From Cercophora sp. LCS_1 (taxonomy: Eukaryota; Ascomycota; Sordariomycetes; Sordariales; Lasiosphaeriaceae): a stretch of 64,000 nucleotides of DNA. Of the stretch, positions 36,301 through 46,871 are shown one piece after another; the first letter of the stretch is position 1; every line of letters starts with the position of its first letter. The notes under the pieces were generated by a model. That model made no database searches and was not told the origin of the DNA. It saw only the letters and a program-made list of their open reading frames with translations. Both the position numbers and the translations under genes were made by a program. Location: positions 62,001-126,000 of the forward strand of contig JAPZLL010000025.1 in assembly GCA_036250225.1 (NCBI GenBank), given 5' to 3'.

Positions 36301-38891
36301 GCGTGTCGGTGTCGGTCCTCTGGTACCAGTCATCCATTATTTCCTTCAAAGACGGTTTAGATTTATCTCTTGGAATGGGGTCCGTCTCCATCGCGTCAGC
36401 ATTGAGATGTGCTTCTCGAAATTGCTGGGAGATTTCTCTATAAGGGGTCTGCTGTCAGCAACACACGTTGGCAAACTGGGCAGGGGAGACTCACGCTCGA
36501 TGTTTGCGAACAAAACGCATGATTTCGCTATGTTGGACGGTTGGTGGATGGTGGCCGATTTTTATTGCGAACTCTTTCAAGAGTTGTGGCAGGGCTGTCT
36601 CTAGGTGCCCAATTGTCGCTTCATCTAAATATCCCGGAGGAATTGCATTCAACAAGCCCTGAGAGAAGTCGACGATGTAGGCCGTGACCGACAGGGAATC
36701 GACACTTGACGCACCGGTGAAGTCCGTGGCAACGTCACTGAAGTTTGTGTCATCATTCGCTTCCTGGGGCTCGATTTCTTCGAGAATAGTTTCCCTGCCT
36801 GGGATTGCTTGACCGGCTCCCTTCCTTGTCTGGCTTTCGCTGGGTGCCGAGGCGTAGCCCGAATCAATGTGGGATGTAGGGACAGGAGGATGGAACATGG
36901 AGGCTCTAGGTGGAACTTTGGTGTTGTCAGAGTATTCCGAGAGAGCCGTCCGTGTCGCAGGCATGGTTGAAGTCAACGTGTCGCCATCTACGCCGTCGTC
37001 CCCCTCGTCGACCTCATGGATATCAGATGGGCTAGCCCAAGAGTAGTCAGGAGGTACGGAGGCCCGTTGCTTGGTCGAGGGATTATCGAGTGATCTGGCA
37101 CTCCGGTGGGTCCAAGAGGGCCTGGTGTAAGTGGAATGCCTGCCAAAATTGCTCCCTGAGAAGGCACTGAACCGTTGAGTCAGCGTAGGAGACGTGGGAC
37201 CGTCCACTTCTTGGCCGCCGCTAATGCACCTCTCCCAGTCTTGAAAAACAACCCCTGCATCGAAGCATTGTAAGGGGTCAGCAATGAGCATACGCTCTAA
37301 GATGATGGAGCTGACGATTGGAGAAGGGTCGTTTTCATCATCGTCAACGAGCTTCAGGGCCGCTTGATGTTGCTCGTCCACGATCGGGAGCCGACAATTC
37401 CCATCGTGGAAGCTTCCTTCATTGTACCCTCCTTCTAAACTCGTTTGACGGGTCTGCTGGCGGCGTTGCTGCTGATACTTACGACGCCCGGACTCGCCCT
37501 GAATCGACCAGACAAGTGCTTCGCTGGCGACGGCACCAAGCGACCAGACATCGCACCGTGGTGATTGCGCTTCCATAATGCCGTCGTCTCGATATGACTC
37601 TGGCGAACCTGTTGAATCGGGTCAGAATGTCACTTCGTTCGTCCTGGATGTTAGAGTTGGACGTACGGTACATGCTATTTCCTATATTCTGGGCAGCCAT
37701 ATGATTAACGCCTTGGTTGCGACACTTTTGAACGTGGCCGATTCCAAAATCAGCAAGCTTGAAGTGGACATCACCCGGAGCGTTATTGGGGCCTGGGAAG
37801 ACCAAGATGTTTTGGGGTTGGATGTTTTGATGGACGCTAATAGAAACGAATGAGCGAATAATTATCCAAGGTTTTGTGCGAGCCGACTTACCCCCTGAGG
37901 ACTTGGTTCTTGCCCTTGTATAGATGGTGAACACTGTCCAACGCCAACAAGAGTTTGAAAAATGAGTGCCAGAATTTGGCGCGGTCCGAGGCTGTTTGTG
38001 GGCGAGGCACTGTCTCGAAATAGTCGAAGAGGTTCCCCTTGCCGGCGTATTCAAGGATGAGGCTGAATGTATCCTGCTGGGAAATTGACCCGTAATACCT
38101 CACGATGTGGTCAAAATCTATGTTCCCAAGATTGCTATAAATGTCAACCTTGTTGCTCACCATCTGAAAGACTTCGGAGTTGTCGCCCTTGGTTCGGTAT
38201 TCTTTGAGGACAACTTCGAGACCAGACCGCTGGGAAGAATGTGAGCGTTAGGGGAGCGGTATACCCTCGACCTGGCCACACGACTGTGTCTTACCTGAGT
38301 CAGGCCTGAGCATGAAGGGTGCCACTTGGCTTTGTAAACCGATACTTCCTCGTCCAACTCGTCGCCAAGGCCCTTGGAGAATAGGAGCTGTTTTTCGCTG
38401 ATGGGGAGAATGCAGTAAGGATGTAGCTCTCTCTTGAATGGCCTGTCGTTGTTGAGAATAAGCGGACAGAACTTCCATTGATGCTTAGAGAAGTCCTCTA
38501 AAAACTGCTTAGCCTTCGGCTCATCAGTTCCATTGATTAACTTCTCTTCGATTGGTAGGCTGCTGTCGTCCAGCCCCTGATTCACCATCATGTTGATGTC
38601 CCCGGGCCTCGACATCGACACCAAAATCGAAAATGAGATGAGGTATTTGTCAAGAAACTGTTTGTCAATCGGGACGATGGCCCCGTTGTCCGACCAATGG
38701 AGGTCTCTGACTCTCTCGACATTCCAAAACTTTGTCAGGGCTTCGCAAGGCACAAATTCCACTCTCGAGTTTTTGTTGTCTTCGTTGATGGACATATAAG
38801 GGTAACCATAGCAGTCCCTACTCCTGATGTATCGGCTCACATGCTCCTCAAATGCGGCGATGGTTTCGTGGTTAATCGCAGAGTCCGTCAT
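33362..38891 (-). CDS. Giant pseudokinase-like protein with fungal C-terminal module
   Basis: Seven exons (38891-38295, 38229-37892, 37836-37667, 37608-36495, 36437-35755, 35680-35024, 34962-33362) join without a stop to 1719 residues; every junction keeps frame and uses GT-AG. Residues 1-160 are an N-terminal domain of unknown fold. A protein-kinase-like domain spans about 160-490: the VAIK lysine is Lys208 (EVVLKEY) and DFG is intact at Asp341, but the catalytic loop reads HQNIQPQN (314-321), so the catalytic Asp is Asn316 and the following Lys is Gln318. It is therefore probably a pseudokinase. Residues 490-650 are Ser/Pro-rich. From about 650 to 1400 is a long block known from large fungal proteins of unknown function (GEQLAWFGAALRSSP, CWHSMFRNPVIVRGYPI, RHIVGWCS, GWVDFTRDIHAITLFGRGFG). 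Two 38-residue repeats and a disordered tail follow. No NTPase loop is seen. A signalling or recognition role is inference. Confidence 0.8.
33764..33991 (-). repeat. Two tandem 114-bp units inside the giant gene
   Basis: Two adjacent units, 33991-33878 and 33877-33764, each encode 38 residues beginning AGAGHT and containing HTNPV(D/Q)VLF. They match at the start and diverge later, so this is an old in-frame duplication. The unit length is a multiple of three, keeping the reading frame. Confidence 0.85.
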
Positions 38892-40552
38892 GTTGACTTT
38901 ATAACCGAAACTTGTGGACTACTTGTAGATTGTTGGTGCGGAGGTAGGGGTGACTGTACGCGGATAGATCACTTGTGAGGGAATTGAGAGAGACGGCGGG
39001 TAAATTGGGCAACAGGACGTGCTGTCGGGCCGGCGCGATGTTTGGTCGACATCTGCTCAGGCTCGACCGCTGGGCCGCACCGTGGTCCGCCGGTGGCCAA
39101 GCCTCCCACTCGCCAAGTGCAGGAATGCGGTGAGGGTTGTCCCTCGGCACTATCGCGAGCAATCCAATTACCATCGGCCTAGCCCTCTCTCGTCAAAGCC
39201 ATGCAGGCTGGTGCATGCGCCTGCTAGGCCCTTTTGAACACCGAAGAGTCAAACACAACAACCCCACGCCTGTCTGCCTAGTTGATCGAGCCAACCAACA
39301 TTTCCAATCGTCGAATCTGGAGTGGTCCCTTCGGGGTGTCTGTCTCAGATGCTTATAATGGTGTGAAGCGCGACTCGAGGCGATCGCCAGGTAGAAATCG
39401 GGGAGGCTTCCGCCACCAGCAAACACATCGGGCAGCACTTCAAAATCGCGCCATGATTTATTACGCTTGGTGCCAGCAAGTAGCGCATCACCGAGACGGC
39501 GGGGGTACGCTATCAAAAAAAACTGTCAACATAAGGTATCATAAATAATGCCTCGCGCGAACTCGAACTCGCCGCTTCTTGACACGCTGCACTCTGCATT
39601 CTTCAAACTGCCAAGACCAAGACCGAATATTCCCATGTGTTCTATTGAAGGCGGAATGTTGTCTCTTGTCAGCACCGACTCGCCCCACTGTACGTTGCGT
39701 TGGTGGTTTGGATAAGCGAGAGTTCGCGGTTCGGGGTCGCCGCATTTCTGGAGGTACGAATCTAGAAGTAACTTGCTCCGCAGTGCAAGAGCTGCGTTCA
39801 AGCAAAAATCCCGACTGGAACCATGAGAGCTACTAACAATTGGCAGGTGAGCGATAATAACGACATCATTAGCGATCCTACTGAGTTGGTCGAGATGCGC
39901 ATGGAACATCGACTGTGGTAATGGTGTGGCTCACTGGTCCTTGATCATTGATTTTTAGCGACGCGGAACACACCTTCGAAAAAAACCAAGAACGAGAAGA
40001 TTGGCGCCGCTTGGGCGTCCGTTGGGGCAGCACCAGTGAGCCTCAAGGGCAAGCGAGGGGGTAATCCGTGCATGGGGTGACGAAGTGGCGTGGTTTGGTT
40101 GGCCGTGGTTTGCACTCATTGGGCGACGTCCAATCTGCCCAAGTTCCTGTGCTGCGGAGTGAATTTGAAGAGCACACCGCTCCTCTGGGCTCTGCAAAAT
40201 GTGCGTGTTGAATGTAATGTTTTCGGTTTCGCCCGTTTCTTGCTTCCTTCTTCATCATCATTGCTGACCAGTCATTTCCGCCTACTGTGAGGAATGAGCC
40301 AATACCATCCTTGCTCCCGCAAGCACTGAATTCAGCACGATACCTGAGGTACTTACCCTCTCTAGGTATCCACGGGACAGTGGTCCCACATTGTTTGTTC
40401 CCGGAAATTGTCCGCCAGAAGGCTGCTCCCCAAGCCTCTTTATCACCTTCGAAAGCATCCCATGTTGCGCCTCTTGTGTAAGAATGTTGCGTGACAACAC
40501 TCGCGATTGATTCAGAGATGTTCAGGAAAGGGCAATCGAGTATCCTGAAACG
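38892..40552. other. Intergenic region upstream of the pseudokinase gene
   Basis: A 1.7-kb stretch. Minus-strand frames at 39526-39909 and 40043-40606 give protein-like but unrecognised translations; the second overlaps the first exon of the CorA-like gene on the other strand. Neither has splice-linked exons I could establish. Decayed gene fragments are possible. Confidence 0.4.
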
Positions 40553-42209
40553 ATGCTCCGCATGACGCGTCCACATCAAGTCCACAGACTCAAACTTCAT
40601 TGCCAAAAACTTGACGGCATCGAAGATCTTTTCGTTGACGACGAGGACGAGTCATCCGTGCAGCTGTGGGAGACTGAAACTAGGAGAAACAACAGTATGA
40701 TTTGGCAATCATGATATCCCATGCGACATTGGCTAACCAGGTCCTCCTGCAGGGTTTCAAAGTTTCAGTGGCAAGACGGTTGTTGAATTACAGAAACATC
40801 TCAACAAACAACTCAAGGACCCCCAAGTTCGTTATGCGTACGTTTCTTGCTCCCATTCAACCATCTGGTGCCGTCAGATTCGCAGTTGCCAAGATGAGTT
40901 GAGTTGACACAGCGGTATCATAGATTTCTCGAGTCGCCACACTCACGGTCCCCGTTAAATTGCTCCATGGGGCTATTTACGGCCCTCTGCACCCACCACC
41001 AGGTCGACCCTTTCTCGAGACTGTTTACGCCTTTGGTGACCAAGAAAAACCGAAGGACCTCTGCCTCATGAACTTCAGCTCTGCGACGACGCTCGCCACT
41101 CCTGAGGAACAGTTAATACAACTCTCTAACCTGGGCAGATCGGGAAGGGAAATTCGAACATCCTACCTCTTGAGGTCCGTGGAGGCCACAGAGGGAGACA
41201 GCTGGCAGTGGCAAATTCGCCAGGCGGCTGTCTATCATTCCTTCGATGTAGAAACCGGCAAGTCATTCTGGATCACAATAAAGGGCAACAGCGAATTCAG
41301 CGATCGAATCCAAGAGAGCTCAAACCACCTCGAGCTTCCATCTTCAAGCTCTTCGAGCCAGGACTCAGTCGCTTGTTTCAAAGCGTCGCTTGCCACACAC
41401 TTAATCTTCATCAGTTGGTGTGATGAAAACTGGCGGCAATATATCAACGAATTGGAGGAACTGACGCGAAATATTATTGATTTAGCCCGCAAAGCACCGA
41501 TTGACGATGGCTCGAAGGCAATGTACCCGGAATCCCAGCGTGTAACGCGGAGCAATACGGGCATATCAAGGAACACCACCAACCTCACAGAAATCACGCC
41601 AAGGATTCGCAAACGATCGACAATGGAAATAATTCAAGGGGCATCCATGTCGTTAATGCGCTCGCTTAGTATATTTTTAAAGAGAAAATCAGTCGATTCG
41701 GAAATGGGCCCCTTGCAACCCTCCGACAACACTCCCACTCTACAGAGTAAACCAAGGACCGGAGTACCTATCGACACTCGCGACGTTCTTGAAAAATTCC
41801 GAATAAGAGGCATGCAAACTTTTCACACGTCCAGCAACCGCATTCGGCGATCTGCTCTCACAGTGAAACTAAATATTTCCGTACTTCGTGAACTGGAAAG
41901 CTTCTACCGCAGGCTCCTCACCTCTGATGCTCCTGCGTTCAGCAAGATCAAGGAAAGCTGCAAGGACGATCTTGTCGACTTCTTGGCCGAAGTCAAGTCA
42001 ATCACGACCAGCCTCGAAAACAGACTAGCCCAGCTCAAATACCTTTCGACTATGCTCGCGGAGGGAATTGTCCTGGTGAGTACCGGATACCTCGTTCCAA
42101 CATTTTCTCACCGTGGATTTGACTGATGTAACTTGACGTGCAGTATAACGGAATTATACAGCATCGCCAGCTCGACATTGCTATGCGTATGGTATTTTCC
42201 TCTCGATGA
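40553..42209 (+). pseudogene. CorA-like membrane protein gene, frame-broken and truncated
   Basis: Matches the fungal CorA-like family (large cytosolic N-terminal part, then two C-terminal membrane helices). Best exons are 40553-40694, 40753-40837, 40924-42075 and 42144-42209. Family hallmarks are clear: SPHSRSPLNCS after the second splice, LGRSGREIRTSYLLRSVE, WQIRQAAVYHSFDVETGKSFW, SWCDENWRQYINELEEL, and the helical VLRELESFYRRLL. Two defects are visible. The reading frame changes at about 41009-41012 (the conserved text runs in one frame before and the next frame after), and after LYNGIIQHRQLD the frame ends at TGA 42207-42209 without any of the membrane helices. It is therefore probably inactive, or a truncated cytosolic remnant. 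A sequencing error could explain the first defect but not the second. Confidence 0.65.
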
Positions 42210-42599
42210 TCGCACTCGGGTTGTTTTGGTTATAGGTGCTTTCTGCATCTATTTCTCCTGCTGTATTATATTGCAGTATTGTATCTGCCTTCTCCAACAA
42301 GAAAGAAAAATGCTTTGCAGGCCGCGACGGGGATGAGACAAGAATTCTGTTGAATCCATCCAAAATTGGTTCACCACCTATTCTGCCTGCATCGGCGACG
42401 GTGGCACACTAGAGTTCTAGTTTTGGCCGTTCATCAAGACCTCAGTGCGTGCATCCGATGGGTGGCCCAATCAGTGTTAGCGCTTGATGGCATGGTGCCA
42501 ACGACCCGTTTCACCTTGCTCTGCTCTGGCTTTGGGCCTGAGAACCTCATCTAGCACCCGCAACCAAAGATGTTATTGCTCGGCCGGAATAAGGGCTGC

Positions 42600-43629
42600 T
42601 TCTCGGCGGGCCTCCACAGTCCCAAGGTTCACCCAAAGCGACGGAAGCTGACTCTAAACTCATCGACTCTATCCGCACTTCTCGACGATGGCATCAAGGT
42701 GCCAGGAGAAATCCACTCAGACCGGGGTCTGATGGATGTCGAGACCGACGTCAACCCGAAGAACAAGGCTACCGCACCGGAAGTGATAGCCTACCACACA
42801 ACAACCAACCCCAAAACCACATTAAAACCGCCATCTCCAGTGACGGACCCAGCCAAAACCCACAAGGCACCCCCACGCCAGCCTACACCCCCCAAGAATT
42901 CGGCGCCCTCTTTAGCACCCCCTTCACCTTCCTCTCCAAAACACACTTCAGCAGCAGCGTAACCTACTCCCCACCAACTGGCTGGCCAGACTACTCCCCA
43001 GCCTCGTGCTTCTCATCCCACGCCAACGAAGTGATGCGGCACATGCCCTCGTTTACCTATGAAGAAAACCCGCCCTGCACTACAAATTCCGCCTCTACAT
43101 CGGCGGTCCCTTTGTCGGCTCTCGCGAGCAAGAAATAGGCATATTTGGCAACCACTGCGACGAGGAAGGTTCCACTGTTCTAGAAGATATCATCTGGATA
43201 GTAATGGGCTACGAAAGCGGTAGGACACATGTATTTCTCGATACGAGAACTTGTCTTGTCAAGGAGTACGTGATTCGTATGAATGGGGATAAGCTATGCG
43301 ATGTGAAGACGTGGATCGAGGGGATTATTGAAGAGCACAGGAGCTTGAAAGTGATCCCGTACCCGGAGAAGGTGTCGATTTTGTGTGGGGAGACGCCGGA
43401 GAGGGACCGAGAGATTACAATTCAAGAGTTGGAGGGGCAGGTTGCCGGATGGGGAACGGATTTGGATGAGCAGTTTTTGAGGCAGGTGTATCGTGGGTTT
43501 GTGTGGCCGGATGCGTTTCGACGGGAGGAGTGCTGGGATTTTGTGAGGGATTGGACGTGGAAGGCACAAGGAGAGGAGGAAGAAAGTAGGAGGGCGGATT
43601 TGCCGGGAAGGGTTATTGAGTGGTACTGA
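42600..43629 (+). pseudogene. Hypothetical gene with a frame break
   Basis: Not recognised. Two strongly coding-like stretches on + are in different frames: one running through FSTPFTFLSKTHFSS and HANEVMRHMPSFTYEEN, the next through ALHYKFRLYIGGPFVG and then 141 codons to the stop at 43629 (…LPGRVIEWY). The switch falls at about 43069-43074, with an overlap too tight for an intron, so a one-base change is likely. Further upstream, two frames are open and the true one is unclear, so the 5' end is only approximate. The 3' part is rich in Glu, Trp and Arg and lacks known motifs. Confidence 0.4.
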
Positions 43630-44018
43630 GAGGATGTGTCTTGATGTGCTCACGAATGGACTTGCGTTTATTTCAGTCATACAAATCTGGATGCTCATGG
43701 AAAGACCGAACGGAAATGTTTTTGCCACTGATCGTCAAGATGGACATGTTCGGCCACTTTGTCATGGTTCTCAACGGGCTGTGCAGCGGACAAAAAATGT
43801 GAGAATCTATCAACCACAGGATGCTGTAGATTTTGTGGGGCCTAGCGAGTTTTTTTGTAGGAAATGATCCGCCGTCTCGGACTTGCTGGTGCCTGGGAGG
43901 ATTCGACCCTGACCCACAACGTCAAATTTCTGGTCACGCTTGGTTGCCTCAAACTCCCAGGCAGAATATAAAAACAGTCTGCAACTTTTACTCTCAGAAG
44001 CAGGCTGGATCATACAGA
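43630..44018. other. Upstream region of the ZZ-HET gene
   Basis: No gene. The frame of the downstream gene stays open back to 43833, but the first ATG is at 44019. An 8-bp inverted repeat (43891-43898 with 43955-43962) is noted under rejected items. Confidence 0.5.
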
Positions 44019-46436
44019 ATGGACGAGCAACCTGAAACCATGTCGACCGAGATCAAGATTGTGGAGGCAGTCACTGCTGAGACCGTCATCTGCTACTGCG
44101 ACAGTTGCAGCCGCAAAGTCTACGCCTACGAGACAAGATACAAGTGCACCGACTGCACCGACTTTGACTACTGTCCCGACTGTTTTACCGAAGTCAACAC
44201 GATTCATCCCGGTCACCTCTTTGAGACATTCGACCCCAAAGTCCCGGCACCAGAGGGCATCGTCACGAAAGCGAGACCCGAAAATACAGAGTGCCCATCA
44301 TGCGCCCCTGTCACCATGTCCCTTCCCATCCTCCACTTTGTGCTGGGTGATCTCACGAACCGTCGGCAAGCCATGGCAAAGCAAAAGAAGCTCCAAGTTC
44401 GCTGGCCCGTGAAAATCTCTCAACTCATCGAGGCCACCCAGCGAGGATGCGCCTTCTGCGCTTTTATGCTACACACCTTTTTCCGAAAGTTCAACGGCGA
44501 ATACATCGGATACGACGAGGAGACCCCTTGGTACGCCGATCCTCTTTCTCATGACAAGGAACGCATGGAGCTCGTCGAGCACTGCATGGGCACCCTCTCA
44601 CGCCTCAAGAAGGACAGCTTCGACTTTCGCGTGACACCCATCTCTCCGCCAGGCGGCCTCCTGCCCGACATCTCCAAGCTTCGCTTCGATCTAGCCGACA
44701 CACCCAACTCCAAGGAAGAGCTCAACCAAGCACGGGTCTTCCACTCAGCCGGCACCATCACCACCGAACAACTTGTCGCCACGCCGTCCACCGACCCCGC
44801 CTCCGCCAACATCACAACCCGCCCTCCGAACCCCCATCCCACCTCCCCATCCGCCATCGCCTTAGCCAATACCTGGCTCACAACCTGCGAAACCTCACAC
44901 AAATGCCGTCCCCCACCCACCGGTCCACCGCCAACCCGTCTCATCGACCTAACCTCCCTCCCCACCCTCCGCATCATCACCGCCTCCCCCTCCCAGCCCC
45001 TACAGTACGCAGCCCTAACCTACTGCTGGGGCGGTCCCCAACCATCCAGCACAACCACATCCAACTTGTCCACGCGCCAAGCCGGATTCCCTCTCTCCTC
45101 CCTCCCGCAGACCCTCATCGACGCAATCACAACCACAGCCAACCTCTCCATCCCCTACCTCTGGATCGACGCCCTGTGCATCCTGCAAGACAATCCCGAA
45201 GACAAATTCCTCGAAATCGCAAACATGGTCAACATTTTCAAGCACGCGTTCCTCACCATTTCCGCTTCGCGCGCTGATTCAGCGGATCAGGGGTTCTTGC
45301 AGGATCGAAGAGATCCGAAATCGGGGCTCTGGAGAAGTGCAGTGCCGATGGGGTATTATATGCCTTCTCCGGGGGTGACGCGGATTGATGATGCGGGCGA
45401 GCGCCCGATAAGGGGAAAGGTGTATTTACTCGGCTCGACAAAGGGGATGAATGTGAGCTGGAAGGATCCGATCAAGCGGCGGGCTTGGTGTTTACAGGAG
45501 GAGGTGCTGTCGCCTAGGATTCTGGGATTCGGGCGGTGGATGACCTGGCGGTGTAGGGTGTGCGCGGATGGCGATGGCGGGTATGAGAGGGAGGAAGGCG
45601 ATTGGAGGGGATTGACGAGGGCTGTGATGAGGGGAAAGGCCGACTTGTTTGGGACGGTGGCGATTATGGAGATGTGGAGGGGTTTGGTGGGGGATTATAC
45701 GGAGCGCAGGGCGTCGTTGCAGGTGGACAGGTTGCCTGCTGTGGGTGGCATTGCGAGGGAGGTGAGCAGGGTTACGGGAATGGAGTATGTCGGTGGGTTG
45801 TGGGGTGGGAATATGTTGCAGGATTTGATGTGGATCGCGAATGCGAAGGAGTGGTTGACTAGACCGGATGAGTGGAGGGCGCCAAGCTGGTCGTGGGCGG
45901 CAGTCGAGGCGCCGGTGCAGTGCGATGTTGTCACTGCGGATGCGGTCCCGCTTGCTACAGCTGTGGGGTGGCATGTTATCCCTGTTGACGGCAGTACCGT
46001 GTATGAGATGGTGGGAGAGGGAAGCAGTGTCGAGGTGAGGGGTCCCTTGGGGTTGCTTCAGCGAAACAATGTCCTGGGATTGCTGAGGGATCAGGGCATG
46101 GGACCACCGCCGCCTGTCAGTGAGGATGTGCAAGAGTGGTACAAGTTGATGTTGGACCACATTGAAAAGACGCCGAAGAATAACATCGAGATGGAAGTTG
46201 TTGAGGAGGGATTGCCCGAGAGAGTCTTTGGGCTAGCTTTGTTTGAGCGGCCGTGGAGAGGTGATCGGTGGGACAAGGCAGTACCGCATGTCAAGGAAAA
46301 GTGTTGGTTTGGCTTGTTGCTCAAGGAGGTTGAAGAGGGGAAATATGAGCGGATTGGGGCGTTTTGGAATGACAGTTCCGAGTTTTTGGCGCAAGGAGTC
46401 AAGAGCTGGGAGGAGCAGACGGTTCTTTTGGTTTGA
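44019..46436 (+). CDS. HET-domain protein with N-terminal ZZ zinc finger
   Basis: Intronless, 805 residues. HET-domain proteins of filamentous fungi include the executors of heterokaryon incompatibility, the cell death that follows fusion of unlike individuals; most family members are uncharacterised. A ZZ-type zinc finger is complete at residues 27-66: C27-C30, C43-C46, C52-C55, H63-H66. Residues 90-200 hold another Cys pair and CAFCAFMLHTF, a common lead-in. The HET domain spans about 330-480 with all three blocks: YAALTYCWGG, then LPQTLIDAI with YLWIDALCILQDN, then FLTISASRADSADQGFLQ. The C-terminal 320 residues are typical of the family (RRAWCLQEEVLSPRILGFG, RAPSWSWAAVEAP). The start at 44019 is the first ATG in frame. 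It is placed between broken genes and close to the pseudokinase gene. The coding strand flips from C-rich to G-rich near 45250. Confidence 0.88.
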   Translation: MDEQPETMSTEIKIVEAVTAETVICYCDSCSRKVYAYETRYKCTDCTDFDYCPDCFTEVNTIHPGHLFETFDPKVPAPEGIVTKARPENTECPSCAPVTMSLPILHFVLGDLTNRRQAMAKQKKLQVRWPVKISQLIEATQRGCAFCAFMLHTFFRKFNGEYIGYDEETPWYADPLSHDKERMELVEHCMGTLSRLKKDSFDFRVTPISPPGGLLPDISKLRFDLADTPNSKEELNQARVFHSAGTITTEQLVATPSTDPASANITTRPPNPHPTSPSAIALANTWLTTCETSHKCRPPPTGPPPTRLIDLTSLPTLRIITASPSQPLQYAALTYCWGGPQPSSTTTSNLSTRQAGFPLSSLPQTLIDAITTTANLSIPYLWIDALCILQDNPEDKFLEIANMVNIFKHAFLTISASRADSADQGFLQDRRDPKSGLWRSAVPMGYYMPSPGVTRIDDAGERPIRGKVYLLGSTKGMNVSWKDPIKRRAWCLQEEVLSPRILGFGRWMTWRCRVCADGDGGYEREEGDWRGLTRAVMRGKADLFGTVAIMEMWRGLVGDYTERRASLQVDRLPAVGGIAREVSRVTGMEYVGGLWGGNMLQDLMWIANAKEWLTRPDEWRAPSWSWAAVEAPVQCDVVTADAVPLATAVGWHVIPVDGSTVYEMVGEGSSVEVRGPLGLLQRNNVLGLLRDQGMGPPPPVSEDVQEWYKLMLDHIEKTPKNNIEMEVVEEGLPERVFGLALFERPWRGDRWDKAVPHVKEKCWFGLLLKEVEEGKYERIGAFWNDSSEFLAQGVKSWEEQTVLLV

Positions 46437-46871
46437 GGCTCTCTTTCGCACGTACACGATAGGTCAAAATTTCAGGTGCTTTTTTTGTGCTGGACCAAAG
46501 CCTTGTGTTGACGCTGTTGCCGAACGTCAGGAAATCCTGGATGGGATTGGTCTTTTCCTTGCTGAGGTTGGCTGCAAGCTGATAATGAAATGGTGATGGC
46601 TCTGTTGCCGGGATTGGACAACGCTGAACAACACCATCAGATTCGCTGGCACTCGCATGTGTGGCTGCTGCAACTCAAGGACATTGGCACCTTGAGACGC
46701 ACTCCAGCCCAAATGGGGCCCCCGAAATGCAGCCATGGCACGATATGGTGGGACACAAACCCCACCCTTGGACAGAGATAAAATGATTGCTCCGTCGTTG
46801 CTTTTGGGGGGTCGAGTCCTGGGAAGGCTGCTCACTTTTCTTTCTTTAACCGCAGACTAGATCTTTTGGCC
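46437..46871. other. Intergenic region
   Basis: No gene recognised; probably the 3' end of the HET gene and the promoter of the next + strand gene. Confidence 0.5.

Noticed and set aside
39526..39909. Minus-strand 127-codon frame upstream of the pseudokinase gene
   Set aside because: No recognised motif, no splice-linked exon and no matching neighbour; left as unexplained sequence.
40043..40606. Minus-strand frame of 187 codons with a protein-like start region
   Set aside because: It overlaps the first exon of the CorA-like gene, has no ATG before codon 3 and degenerates toward its end; not supportable as a gene, though a relic cannot be excluded.
43889..43963. tRNA-like arrangement on the minus strand: 8-bp inverted ends 64 bases apart and a GGGTCGAATCC sequence resembling a B box
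   Set aside because: No A box, no anticodon stem, and the T stem pairs for only three bases. Treated as a chance inverted repeat or a very old relic.
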